From Achromobacter anxifer (GTDB lineage Bacteria > Pseudomonadota > Gammaproteobacteria > Burkholderiales > Burkholderiaceae_B), in assembly GCF_903652925.1 (NCBI RefSeq), contig NZ_CAHLAR010000001.1, positions 992,001 through 1,056,000 of the forward strand: a stretch of DNA of 64,000 nucleotides. The letters are read 5' to 3'. Below are positions 35,605 to 43,228 of the stretch, in pieces; position 1 is the first letter of the stretch; each line of letters begins with the position of its first letter. The translations under genes were made by a program, and so were the position numbers. The notes below the pieces were generated by a model. The model ran no database searches, was not told the DNA's origin, and saw only the letters and a list, made by a program, of their open reading frames with translations.

Positions 35605-36094
35605 AGGCTCCCAGCCGTTCGCGCAGATGCAACGCGGTGCGAATCATGTACTTCTCGACCATGTTCTTGCTCAGGCCCATGCGTTCCGCGATCTCGGCTT
35701 GCGTCAGGCCTTCCAGGCGCTGCCAGACGAATACCTGGCGGCACTTGAGCGGCAGCTCGGCAAGCGCCGTTTCCAAAGCCAGGCTCAGTTGTTCGGTGCG
35801 GACCTGGGCGAGGGGATCGCCCCAGTCGCTGGGATGGCCGGCTATGGTATCAAGCGGTACCCATTCTTGCCCGTCCGTCCGCCGGAAGTTGTCCACGGCC
35901 ATGTTGCGCGCGGCCTGATGCAGATAGGCGCGCGGCTGCGTCACGCGTTCGGGATCGGTTTCCAGGCATTTGACCAGGGCGTCATGCGCGAGATCGCGAG
36001 CGGCATCGCGGCAGCCCAACTTCCGGGTCCAGACCGCAAGCAGCTCTTCGTAGTAGGCCAGGAAGCCTTGCGAACGGGGGGGACGTGATGACAT
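35591..36094 (-). CDS. fecI: ECF sigma factor, FecI type
   Basis: The 167-residue sigma-70-family factor has region 2 (AARDLAHDALVKCLETDPERVTQPRAYLHQAARNMAVDNFRR) and region 4 (LPLKCRQVFVWQRLEGLTQAEIAERMGLSKNMVEKYM), as in iron-uptake ECF factors. It should transcribe the receptor gene when the receptor binds its ligand. A Fur-box-like site lies 26 bases upstream of its start, linking expression to iron shortage. Confidence 0.9.
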   Translation of the reverse strand: MSSRPPRSQGFLAYYEELLAVWTRKLGCRDAARDLAHDALVKCLETDPERVTQPRAYLHQAARNMAVDNFRRTDGQEWVPLDTIAGHPSDWGDPLAQVRTEQLSLALETALAELPLKCRQVFVWQRLEGLTQAEIAERMGLSKNMVEKYMIRTALHLRERLGAYAPH

Positions 36095-36119
36095 GGCGCG
36101 GGGTCGGCTGGGCTTTCAT

Positions 36120-36138
36120 GATAATGCTTTTTATTTGC
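36120..36138. promoter_or_regulatory. Fur-box-like operator upstream of fecI
   Basis: GATAATGCTTTTTATTTGC matches 13 of 19 positions of the Fur consensus, including the complete first heptamer GATAATG. It sits just upstream of the fecI-like gene in an otherwise GC-rich region. Confidence 0.6.
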
Positions 36139-36204
36139 ATTGAAAAGCGAGCCGGCGGAGGCGCCTTGGTCTTGCGGCAGCAGGCGAGACCTCGCGGCCC
36201 CGCC

Positions 36205-37722
36205 TCAGGCTTCGATGGTGACGATGTCCCCCGCGTGCCGCGCATACTCCAGCGCGTACGCCATCTCGCTGCGCGTCTGCGCATGCAGATACAGCCAGGG
36301 CTGCCCGCGCGCGACCTCGTCGCCCAGCCGCGCGTGCAAGGACACGCCGGCGGCCGGCCGTTCCGGCGCGCCGGCCAGCTTGGCCAGGCGCGACAGCTTG
36401 CGGTTGTCGATATGGGTCACGCGGCCGGCCTGCAGCGCGACCAGGGGTTCGACGTGCGCGGCCCGCGGCGGTTCGCGCAGCCCGCCCTGGGCCGCGCAGA
36501 TGCGCGCGAATTTTTCCCAGGCCTGGCCGCTGTCCAGCGTGCGTAGCGCCAGCGCAATGCCTTGTCCAGGCGGCGCCGCGCCGCCGATTTCCAGCACGGC
36601 GCCGGCCACCAGCGCGGCGCGTTCGCGCAGGTCTTGCGGCTGGTCGGCTTCGTTGTGCAGCACGGCCAGCACATCGCGGGCCTCCAGCGCCGGGCCGATG
36701 CCGCGGCCCACGGGCTGGCTGCCGTCGGTGTACAGGCAGCGCAGGGTCAGGCCGAAGCGGGACGCCGTCTCTATCATGTGGCCCGCGAGACGCTCGGCCG
36801 CCTCGCGGCTGCGGATCTTGGCGGTGGGGCCGATAGGAATGTCGATCACCACGTGCGTGGCGCCGGCGGCAATCTTCTTGGATAGCACCGAGGCGATCAG
36901 CTGGCCCTCGGTGTCGATGTCCAGCTCACGCTCGACCCGTACGAAAATGTCGTCGGCCGGACTCAGGTGCATGGCGCCGCCCCAGGCGACGCAGCCGCCC
37001 TCGGCCTCGACCACGCGCCGCAGCTGGTCCATGTCCAGGTCCACCGGGGCCAGCATTTCCATGGTGTCGGCCGTGCCGGCGGGCGAGGTGATCGCGCGCG
37101 ATGAGGTCTTGGGCATGACCAAGCCGTTGGCCGCGGCGATGGCGACCACCAGCGGAGTCGTGCGGTTGCCCGGCAGGCCGCCCACGCAATGTTTGTCGAC
37201 CACGATGGGAGCCTGCCAGCCCAGGCGGTCGCCGACCTCGACCATGGCCTTGGTCAGGAAGATGGTTTCGTCGATGCTCAGCGGCAGCGTGGCCGTGGCG
37301 GTCAGGAAGGCCGACAGGTGCACGTCGGTGTAGCGGCCGCGCACCACGTCGCGGACGATGGCGGCCAGATCCTCTTCGCCCAGCCGGCGGCCGTAGATGC
37401 GCTGGCGCACGCCGGCCAGGGATTCCAGCACCGGCGGGTGCCGCACTTGCACGCTGTCGCCGTCGCGTATCGCCAGGGCGTCCCAGGCATCTTCGGATAG
37501 CGCGACCTGATCCAGCGCCAGCAGGTCGCTGTCGATCTGGTAAAGCTGGGCCTGCACCTCGTGGCCGTTCGACGTGATCAGCACCTGCGAGCGCGATGCC
37601 AGGCCCTCGGAGCGGCAGACGTGGCAGTCGGCGCGCATCAGCGCGATGGGCTGGTGCTGCGCGTGCAGGCGCATGCGCGTGGCGCGCAGCGCGGGCGGCT
37701 TCAGTTCGGCGACGCGGCTCAC
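36205..37722 (-). CDS. AMP-phosphorylase-type nucleoside/nucleotide phosphorylase (thymidine phosphorylase family)
   Basis: The 505-residue protein has the size and N-terminal extra domain (about 85 residues) of archaeal AMP phosphorylases rather than the ~440 residues of thymidine phosphorylase. Key motifs are KHCVGGLPGN (residues 177-186, phosphate loop), then TSSRAITSPAGTADTMEML, the form seen in the AMP-phosphorylase branch. These enzymes phosphorolyse AMP and other nucleotides to ribose 1,5-bisphosphate plus base. The start is GTG overlapping the stop of the MBL gene (GTGA). As last gene of the FNR-headed operon it could use nucleotides released by the MBL nuclease. Thymidine phosphorylase activity cannot be excluded. 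Confidence 0.82.
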   Translation of the reverse strand: MSRVAELKPPALRATRMRLHAQHQPIALMRADCHVCRSEGLASRSQVLITSNGHEVQAQLYQIDSDLLALDQVALSEDAWDALAIRDGDSVQVRHPPVLESLAGVRQRIYGRRLGEEDLAAIVRDVVRGRYTDVHLSAFLTATATLPLSIDETIFLTKAMVEVGDRLGWQAPIVVDKHCVGGLPGNRTTPLVVAIAAANGLVMPKTSSRAITSPAGTADTMEMLAPVDLDMDQLRRVVEAEGGCVAWGGAMHLSPADDIFVRVERELDIDTEGQLIASVLSKKIAAGATHVVIDIPIGPTAKIRSREAAERLAGHMIETASRFGLTLRCLYTDGSQPVGRGIGPALEARDVLAVLHNEADQPQDLRERAALVAGAVLEIGGAAPPGQGIALALRTLDSGQAWEKFARICAAQGGLREPPRAAHVEPLVALQAGRVTHIDNRKLSRLAKLAGAPERPAAGVSLHARLGDEVARGQPWLYLHAQTRSEMAYALEYARHAGDIVTIEA

Positions 37723-39077
37723 AGTTCGTACCTTTGGTCCTGCAGCGGCACGGTGGCATGCCAGTTGAGTTCGCGCTGGATGCGTTCGCGCAGGGCTTCG
37801 GAGGCCTCGGGCTCGCCATGGACGATGAAGACCCGCCGCGGCGCCTCATGAAATCCGGACAGCCAGCGCATCAGCCCGTCGCTGTCGGCGTGCGCCGACA
37901 GCATGGGCAGTTCGGCGATCTCGGCGTTGATGGGCGTCCACTGGCCGTAGATCTTGGTTTCCGTGGCGCCGTTGAGCAGCTTGCGGCCGCGCGTGCCCGC
38001 AGCCTGGAAGCCGGAAAAGAGCAGCGTATTGCGGTGGTCGGTGCCAAAGGCGGCGATGTGGTGCAGCACCCGTCCGCCGGTGGCCATGCCGCTGGCCGAA
38101 ATGATGATCTTGGGATAGCGGTTGGCCGACAGCGTTTTGGACTCCTCCACGTCGCGCACATAGGTCACGGCGGAGCAGGCGGCGTCGTACTCGCGCGCCG
38201 ACAGCTTGTGTTCGCTGGCGTGGCGGTCGAGCAGTTCGGTGGCGCTGGTCGCCATGGGGCTGTCCAGGTAGACCGGAATGTTCTCCAGCCGGCCCGCCTG
38301 GCGCAGCTTCCAGAGCGCGTAGATCAGGGTCTGCGCGCGGCCGACGGCAAAGGCGGGGATCACGACGGTTCCGCCGCGCTGCACGGTGCGTTCGATGACG
38401 GCCGCCAAGGCTTCGATGGGATCGGCCGTGTCGTGGCGGCGGTTGCCGTAGGTGGATTCGATGACGATGTAGTCGGCGCGCTGAACGGGCTCGGGGTCGT
38501 GCATCACGGGGTCGTTGTAGCGGCCCAGGTCGCCCGAGAACACCATGCGCATGCCGGCGATGTCGATCTGTGCGGTGGACGCGCCCAGGATATGACCAGC
38601 GCGGCGCAGGGTCAGCTTCGCGCCGCCGGGCAGGGCGGTCTCCTGGTGCAGCGCGACGTCCGAAAAGTGCGTCATCGCGCGCTCCGCGTCCACGACGCGG
38701 TACAGCGGCAGCGCCGGCTTGTGTTTGGAAAAGCCCTTGCGGTTGGCGAAGTCGGCGTCTTTTTCCTGGAGATTGGCGCTATCCAGCAGGATCAGTTCGG
38801 CGACGTCGCGGGTCGCGGGCGTGGCGTGGATCTTGCCCTTGAAACCGTCCACCACCAGCCGCGGCAGATAGCCGCAGTGATCGAGATGGGCGTGAGTCAG
38901 CACCACCGCGTCTATGTTGGCCGGAGAAAAGGGCAGCCGTTGCCAGTTCAGTTCCCGAAGGTTCTTCAGGCCCTGGAACAGGCCACAGTCCACCAGCAGG
39001 TGGGTGTCTTCGTGGCTCAGGAGATGTTTGGATCCGGTGACGGTGCCGGCGCCGCCGAGGCAGGTCAGTGAGAGCAT
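37719..39077 (-). CDS. MBL-fold beta-CASP RNase-like metallohydrolase
   Basis: The 452-residue protein has the zinc motif HAHLDH (residues 62-67), a beta-CASP domain (IPAFAVGRAQTLIYALWKL; IIISASGMATGGRVLHHI) and a C-terminal RNA-metabolising segment ending in LSAHADSDGLMRWL and FIVHGEPEAS. Relatives include the CPSF-like RNases of bacteria and archaea, which cut and trim RNA. The ATG at 39077 follows GAGGACACC; longer readings upstream run into the phosphoketolase-like gene in another frame. It is third in the FNR-headed operon. Confidence 0.88.
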   Translation of the reverse strand: MLSLTCLGGAGTVTGSKHLLSHEDTHLLVDCGLFQGLKNLRELNWQRLPFSPANIDAVVLTHAHLDHCGYLPRLVVDGFKGKIHATPATRDVAELILLDSANLQEKDADFANRKGFSKHKPALPLYRVVDAERAMTHFSDVALHQETALPGGAKLTLRRAGHILGASTAQIDIAGMRMVFSGDLGRYNDPVMHDPEPVQRADYIVIESTYGNRRHDTADPIEALAAVIERTVQRGGTVVIPAFAVGRAQTLIYALWKLRQAGRLENIPVYLDSPMATSATELLDRHASEHKLSAREYDAACSAVTYVRDVEESKTLSANRYPKIIISASGMATGGRVLHHIAAFGTDHRNTLLFSGFQAAGTRGRKLLNGATETKIYGQWTPINAEIAELPMLSAHADSDGLMRWLSGFHEAPRRVFIVHGEPEASEALRERIQRELNWHATVPLQDQRYEL

Positions 39078-39094
39078 GGTGTCCTCGTGGGGTA

Positions 39095-41458
39095 TCAGGA
39101 TGTGAAGGCGAGGTCGGCGGGATTGCCTATGCCGTCGATGGCGCGCAGCTGCTTCGCCTCGAGCACGTCCGCGCGGCGCCAGCCGGCCACGGCCGCCGCC
39201 GCGTCGACCGCATGCGCCCAGGTGCAGCGGTTGGCGAACAGCATGCCGGGCACGTCCAGCGTGCCGCCGCGGCTGATATAGCCTAGCGCGCGGGTACGCG
39301 CCGGGCCGCCGTCCAGCCGGCGCAGCACGCCCAGCATGGGTTCGGGGCGCGCATGGCAGAGCAGCACGCGCGGCAGGCCGGACGGGAACAGGGCCTGGAC
39401 GGCATCGTCGGGCAGCGTGAATGCGGCTTCGAGTTCGTCGCGCGGGGCGCGCAGGCGGCCCGGCTCCAGCACCACGGACACGCAGCACTCGCGGCCCAGC
39501 GCGGCCAGATGGGCGCGCGCCTTCAGCGCTTCTTCGAGCTGGTAGGCGCCGATGGCGACGAATTGCAGGACGCTGGCTTGCGGGTCGCCGGCGACGTGGG
39601 CCGCGCCTTGCTCGACCAGCGCCTGCGCCGCCCGGGCGTCGAAACGCTGCTTGCCGTCGCGCTTGGACACGACCAGGCAGGCCACCTGGGCGCGCTGCGC
39701 ATAGACCGCGCGCAGCGCCGCCGCGGCGCTGTTGCCGTCCACCGGGAACAGTACGCGGGATGTGTCGGACATTTCGCCCAGCAAGGCTTCGCCTATGGTG
39801 GGGTCCTGGTGCGACTGTTCGTTCTTGGCGTTCTCCCAGGTATGGGAGGTGACCACCAGCGGCACCGACAGCCAGCCGGGCGCCTGCCCGAGTTCCTTCT
39901 GGCGGCGCGCGAAGATGATCTCCTGGCGCAGCAGGCCCAGCATCTTCACCGCGAAGGCCTCGTAGCTGACGATGAGGTTCAGGCCGCCCTTGTTCGCCAG
40001 CGCGGCGGCGGCCACGGCCTCTTCGTTCAGGGCCGTGATGACGGCGCCGTGCTGGTCTTCCGCTACGCCGGCTTCGGGATGGTCGACGCGGTGCTTGAGC
40101 AGGGCCAGCGTGGCGCCCATCTTGTTGCTGGCCAATTCGTCCGGATTGCCGATGCGCACGCGCAGCCCCGGATTGGCGCGCACCAGTTCGACGAACCAGC
40201 GGTCCAGCGTGGCCATGGCGCTGCCCTGGCTGCCCGCGGTTTCCCAGGCGGGCTCGGGCAGCGCGGGCGCAGCGGGATTGCGGTGCGCCATGGGATGCCC
40301 GCTTTCCAGCGGACGTTGCTGCGCGCCGTGATTGGCCAGCGCGGCCAGGGCCACATCCAGTTCCGCTTGCGGCACGAACAGCCTGGCGGCGCTGGCGTTG
40401 AAGGCCTCGCGGGCCGCGCCGTCGGTATGGGGATTGCCACCCAGCGGCAGGTTGTGCGCGGCGTTGGTGCCGGCGCCGGGAAAGCCGAATCCCTTTTCGG
40501 TTTCGGCGATGACATAGGGCAGCCGGGCGGGGTATTGGAAGTCCGGCGCCGCCAGGCTGGCGGCCAGCGCCTCTTCCGCCGCCAGGATGGCCCAGGCGAT
40601 GGCGGCCGGATCGCGGCCGTCGACGATGAGCGGATCGAAGCCGTTGTGGCGCAGGTCCTCGGCCAGCCAATGCGCGCCGCCTTCCTGCACGATCTGCGTG
40701 CGCTGCTCGATGCGGCGGCCATTGAGGATCATGACCGGCACGGCCTGGCCGCAATCCTCGGCGCGCCACCAGCGCGTGGCCCAGTCCGAGCCGCGCTGTT
40801 CCTCGAACGCGCCGTCGCTCAGGAAGGCCACCAGGCTCTCGCCCGGCAGCGGCATGTGCACGTACTGCAGGCCGGCGAAGCCCAGATAGCCGCCCTCGGA
40901 CACGGCGCCCGCCGTGTTGGGGCCGGCATGGCTGCCCAGCGGCACCGCGGGCAATCCCCGCGCGTCGATGGCGTAGGAATAGAAGTCCGTGATGAGCCGT
41001 CCCAGCCCGGCCTCGCTGCGGTCATAGCGGCCGCGCTGCGCCGGAGAAACGTCGCCAGTCAGGGCGTTGACGGCTTCGATGGCGGCCACGCAATGGCCCT
41101 GACCCATCAGCCAGCCGCGGGTCTTGCCCGTCAGCGCATTGGCCAGCAGATAGGCGACGAAGGCCGGCACCATGTTCAGCGAGCCGCCCGTGTGGCCCTC
41201 GGGATTGGGTTTGAAGTCCGCGGCGGCCAGGGGCACGCCGTTCAGGTCGATGCGGCGGGCGTAGGTCATGTGCGCCACCACATTCATCGCGGCGCAGCTC
41301 AGCCGGTCGGCCGCGGCCAGCATGGCGTAGGCTTCGTCCGCGCTGGCGTTGCCGCCGCCGCCCGCCAGGCGCCGTACCAGCGCGTCCACGCGTTCGATGG
41401 TGTCGGCGCGGTGTTGGATGGGGCCATGACCGGATAGCCAATGCTCGCGGAGATTCAT
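39095..41458 (-). CDS. Phosphoketolase-like TPP enzyme (XFP family, divergent)
   Basis: The 787-residue protein has the length and three-domain order of xylulose-5-phosphate/fructose-6-phosphate phosphoketolase. The TPP diphosphate site appears as FLSDGAFEEQRGSDW...ILNGRR (SDG for the usual GDG). Segments GHTGGSLNMVPAFVAYLLAN, WLMGQGHC and SEGGYLGFAGLQ take the place of the classic phosphoketolase signatures, which they match only in part. Phosphoketolases split ketose phosphates with phosphate to acetyl-phosphate and an aldose phosphate; close relatives sometimes carry the label xylulose-5-phosphate 3-epimerase. It lies between prs and the RNase-like gene. Activity needs testing because of the altered motifs. 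Confidence 0.75.
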   Translation of the reverse strand: MNLREHWLSGHGPIQHRADTIERVDALVRRLAGGGGNASADEAYAMLAAADRLSCAAMNVVAHMTYARRIDLNGVPLAAADFKPNPEGHTGGSLNMVPAFVAYLLANALTGKTRGWLMGQGHCVAAIEAVNALTGDVSPAQRGRYDRSEAGLGRLITDFYSYAIDARGLPAVPLGSHAGPNTAGAVSEGGYLGFAGLQYVHMPLPGESLVAFLSDGAFEEQRGSDWATRWWRAEDCGQAVPVMILNGRRIEQRTQIVQEGGAHWLAEDLRHNGFDPLIVDGRDPAAIAWAILAAEEALAASLAAPDFQYPARLPYVIAETEKGFGFPGAGTNAAHNLPLGGNPHTDGAAREAFNASAARLFVPQAELDVALAALANHGAQQRPLESGHPMAHRNPAAPALPEPAWETAGSQGSAMATLDRWFVELVRANPGLRVRIGNPDELASNKMGATLALLKHRVDHPEAGVAEDQHGAVITALNEEAVAAAALANKGGLNLIVSYEAFAVKMLGLLRQEIIFARRQKELGQAPGWLSVPLVVTSHTWENAKNEQSHQDPTIGEALLGEMSDTSRVLFPVDGNSAAAALRAVYAQRAQVACLVVSKRDGKQRFDARAAQALVEQGAAHVAGDPQASVLQFVAIGAYQLEEALKARAHLAALGRECCVSVVLEPGRLRAPRDELEAAFTLPDDAVQALFPSGLPRVLLCHARPEPMLGVLRRLDGGPARTRALGYISRGGTLDVPGMLFANRCTWAHAVDAAAAVAGWRRADVLEAKQLRAIDGIGNPADLAFTS

Positions 41459-41485
41459 CGCGTCATTTCCTTTGAGTTCGGGTGA

Positions 41486-42367
41486 TCAATCGTGCAAACC
41501 GCGCAGCAGCGCGTTGGCCAGCAGCGGCGCCAGTTCGATGCGGTTGCTGGGATGAGGCACGGCGTCGGTGGAGACGACGCGTTCAAAGCAGGCGGATACC
41601 TGGGACCAGGCGTCCTCGGCGAACAGGGCGTGCACCACCACGCACTGCGGCGGCCGCAAGCCCGCCAGCTTGCCGGCCGCCACCACCAGGGTGCGGCCGG
41701 AAGAGGCGATGTCGTCCACCAGCACCGGCGTGCAGTCGCGCCAGGCGGAGAGGTCGGGCACTTCGATGTCGACCTCTCGGTCCCCATGGCGGGTCTTGCG
41801 CAGCACCACGTGCGGCGCGCCGATGCGCGCCGCGATGGAGCCGGCCCACTGCTCGCTTTCCTCGTCCGGGCCGACGATCAGCGGCGCCTGCACGTTGCCG
41901 GCGATCCAGCTGGCCAGGCGCGGTGCGGCATGCAGCGTGGTCGTGGGAATGGTGTACAGCGCCGACAGCGAGGGGTGCCGGTGCAGGTGCGGATCGACGG
42001 TCAGCAGCCGGTCGAAGGTCGAGGACACCAGGCGGGCGAATGACAGCGAACTGATGCTTTCGCCGTCCTGGAAGCGCTTGTCCTGGCGCATGTAGGCCAG
42101 GTAGGGCGCAATCAGGTTGACCTCGGTGGCGCCCAGGTCGCGCGCGGTGTCGGCGGCGAAGATCAGGCGGAGGAAATCGGGATCCGGCCGGGCCAGCGTG
42201 CAGACGATGTCGACCGCGCGGCCGCGCGGGTCGCCGTGCAGGCGCACATAGCTTTCGCCGTCAGGGAAGCGGCGGGTTTCCACCGCGCCGAGTTCGCCTT
42301 GGCACAGGGCGGCAAGGCGCTTGGCGAATCCTTCGTTGCCGGGGAGCGGGAGGATAAGTCTTTGCAT
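41486..42367 (-). CDS. prs: Ribose-phosphate pyrophosphokinase (PRPP synthetase), short form
   Basis: The 293-residue enzyme is shorter than the usual ~315 of bacterial housekeeping Prs and nearer to the archaeal class. Motifs present are RRFPDGESYVRL, YLAYMRQDKRFQDGE, the metal-binding TVDPHLHRH and the PRPP loop TPVLVDDIASSGRTLV. The reaction is ribose 5-phosphate + ATP to PRPP + AMP, reversible in principle. It is probably an extra copy specialised for this operon, being first after an FNR-box promoter. A housekeeping prs is expected elsewhere. Confidence 0.88.
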   Translation of the reverse strand: MQRLILPLPGNEGFAKRLAALCQGELGAVETRRFPDGESYVRLHGDPRGRAVDIVCTLARPDPDFLRLIFAADTARDLGATEVNLIAPYLAYMRQDKRFQDGESISSLSFARLVSSTFDRLLTVDPHLHRHPSLSALYTIPTTTLHAAPRLASWIAGNVQAPLIVGPDEESEQWAGSIAARIGAPHVVLRKTRHGDREVDIEVPDLSAWRDCTPVLVDDIASSGRTLVVAAGKLAGLRPPQCVVVHALFAEDAWSQVSACFERVVSTDAVPHPSNRIELAPLLANALLRGLHD

Positions 42368-42424
42368 GAATGCCGGGTCCGCCTGATCGAGGTTGGGGAA
42401 ACCGAAGAGGCCGGGTGGGCCTCG

Positions 42425-42445
42425 CGCGGCCCTGTAAGGGCCGCG
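42425..42445 (-). other. Stable 5'-leader hairpin of the prs operon
   Basis: CGCGGCCCT-gta-AGGGCCGCG has a 9-bp perfect GC stem and 3-base loop, beginning about 9 bases downstream of the predicted -10 element. The transcript of the prs operon would start with or just before this stem-loop, which could protect the 5' end from decay. Confidence 0.5.
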
Positions 42446-42453
42446 GCATTCTG

Positions 42454-42459
42454 ATTATG
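42454..42459 (-). promoter_or_regulatory. Predicted -10 element of the prs operon
   Basis: CATAAT on the minus strand lies 52 bases (centre to centre) downstream of the FNR box, which places the box at about -61.5, a class I activator position. The -35 region is weak, as expected for an activated promoter. Confidence 0.45.
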
Positions 42460-42469
42460 GCGCAGAGGG

Positions 42470-42485
42470 GGCGCCGCAAGGCGCC
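42470..42485. terminator. GNRA-type hairpin after the methyltransferase gene
   Basis: GGCGCC-gcaa-GGCGCC has a 6-bp stem with a 4-base loop, 34 bases beyond the methyltransferase stop. On the minus strand it is followed by a C/T-rich run, so it could be a weak terminator. It also overlaps the predicted prs promoter. Confidence 0.3.
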
Positions 42486-42501
42486 GTCCAAGGGGCAAAC
42501 C

Positions 42502-42515
42502 TTGATGTAACTCAA
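42502..42515. promoter_or_regulatory. FNR/ANR-type box upstream of prs operon
   Basis: TTGATGTAACTCAA matches the TTGAT-N4-ATCAA consensus in nine of ten defined positions. It lies between the methyltransferase and prs genes, 135 bases ahead of the prs start. It predicts activation under low oxygen. Confidence 0.7.
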
Positions 42516-42518
42516 AGG

Positions 42519-43127
42519 TTATGCCTGGCGGGCCAGCCAGATATTGGCGCCGCCGCAAACAGGGTCACCCTCGATGTGGCGGACCACCTCGAACCCGGCC
42601 TCGCGCAACAGCTCGCGGTACTCCGCGCTGTCCAGGCTGCCGTGGTACAGCGGCTGGCCTTCGAACTGGCCGATGGCTTCTCCCAGATGGGTGCCGCTGG
42701 TGAACATCAGCGCTGCGCCCGGCGCGGCCAGGCGCTCGAAGACCTGGAACATGGGCCTTTGGTCCTCGGGCTTCAGGTGAAAGAAGCTGTGCCATGCGAT
42801 CAGCCCCTGGAAAGAGCCCAAGGGCGGCAGGTTGCGCATGTCCGCGTCGATCCAGGCGTGTCCGGGGAACGCGGTCCTGGCACGCGCCAGCAGGGCATCC
42901 GAGGCGTCCACCCCGGTTACCCGGCAGCCGCGTTCGATCAGATGGCGGGCTATCGGCACGCCGGTGCCGCAGCCCAGGTCCAGCACGGCGGGATCGGGGC
43001 CCGGCAGCAGTGCGAGGAAGTCTTCCAGCCAGCCGCGCTCGACCAGCCGGGCGCCGCGCAGCCGTACAAAGGCGTCGGCATGTTCCCGGTATAGCGAAAT
43101 GACGTTGTCAGCGGGAGAGGCGGGCAT
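42519..43127 (-). CDS. Class I SAM-dependent methyltransferase
   Basis: The 202-residue Rossmann-fold methyltransferase has the SAM motif VLDLGCGTGVPIARHL, acidic loop VTGVDASDALL, motif II AWIDADMRNLPP and GLIAWHSFFHL. The substrate is unknown; small-molecule methyltransferases of this length are diverse. It lies upstream of the prs operon on the same strand but the FNR promoter separates them. Confidence 0.88.
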   Translation of the reverse strand: MPASPADNVISLYREHADAFVRLRGARLVERGWLEDFLALLPGPDPAVLDLGCGTGVPIARHLIERGCRVTGVDASDALLARARTAFPGHAWIDADMRNLPPLGSFQGLIAWHSFFHLKPEDQRPMFQVFERLAAPGAALMFTSGTHLGEAIGQFEGQPLYHGSLDSAEYRELLREAGFEVVRHIEGDPVCGGANIWLARQA

Positions 43128-43228
43128 GTGGGACTCATCAGCAGGGATGGTTGATTCGTCATCCCGGACTTGTGGCGCGGGCGGCGAACGGCGATTTTCT
43201 CTATCTGCCTATTTTCGCCGCAACCGTC

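Noticed and set aside
39078-40769. Apparent N-terminal extension of the MBL protein to about 1000 residues
   Set aside because: The extra part overlaps the phosphoketolase-like gene in another frame and has no recognisable domain; ATG at 39077 has a good ribosome-binding site.
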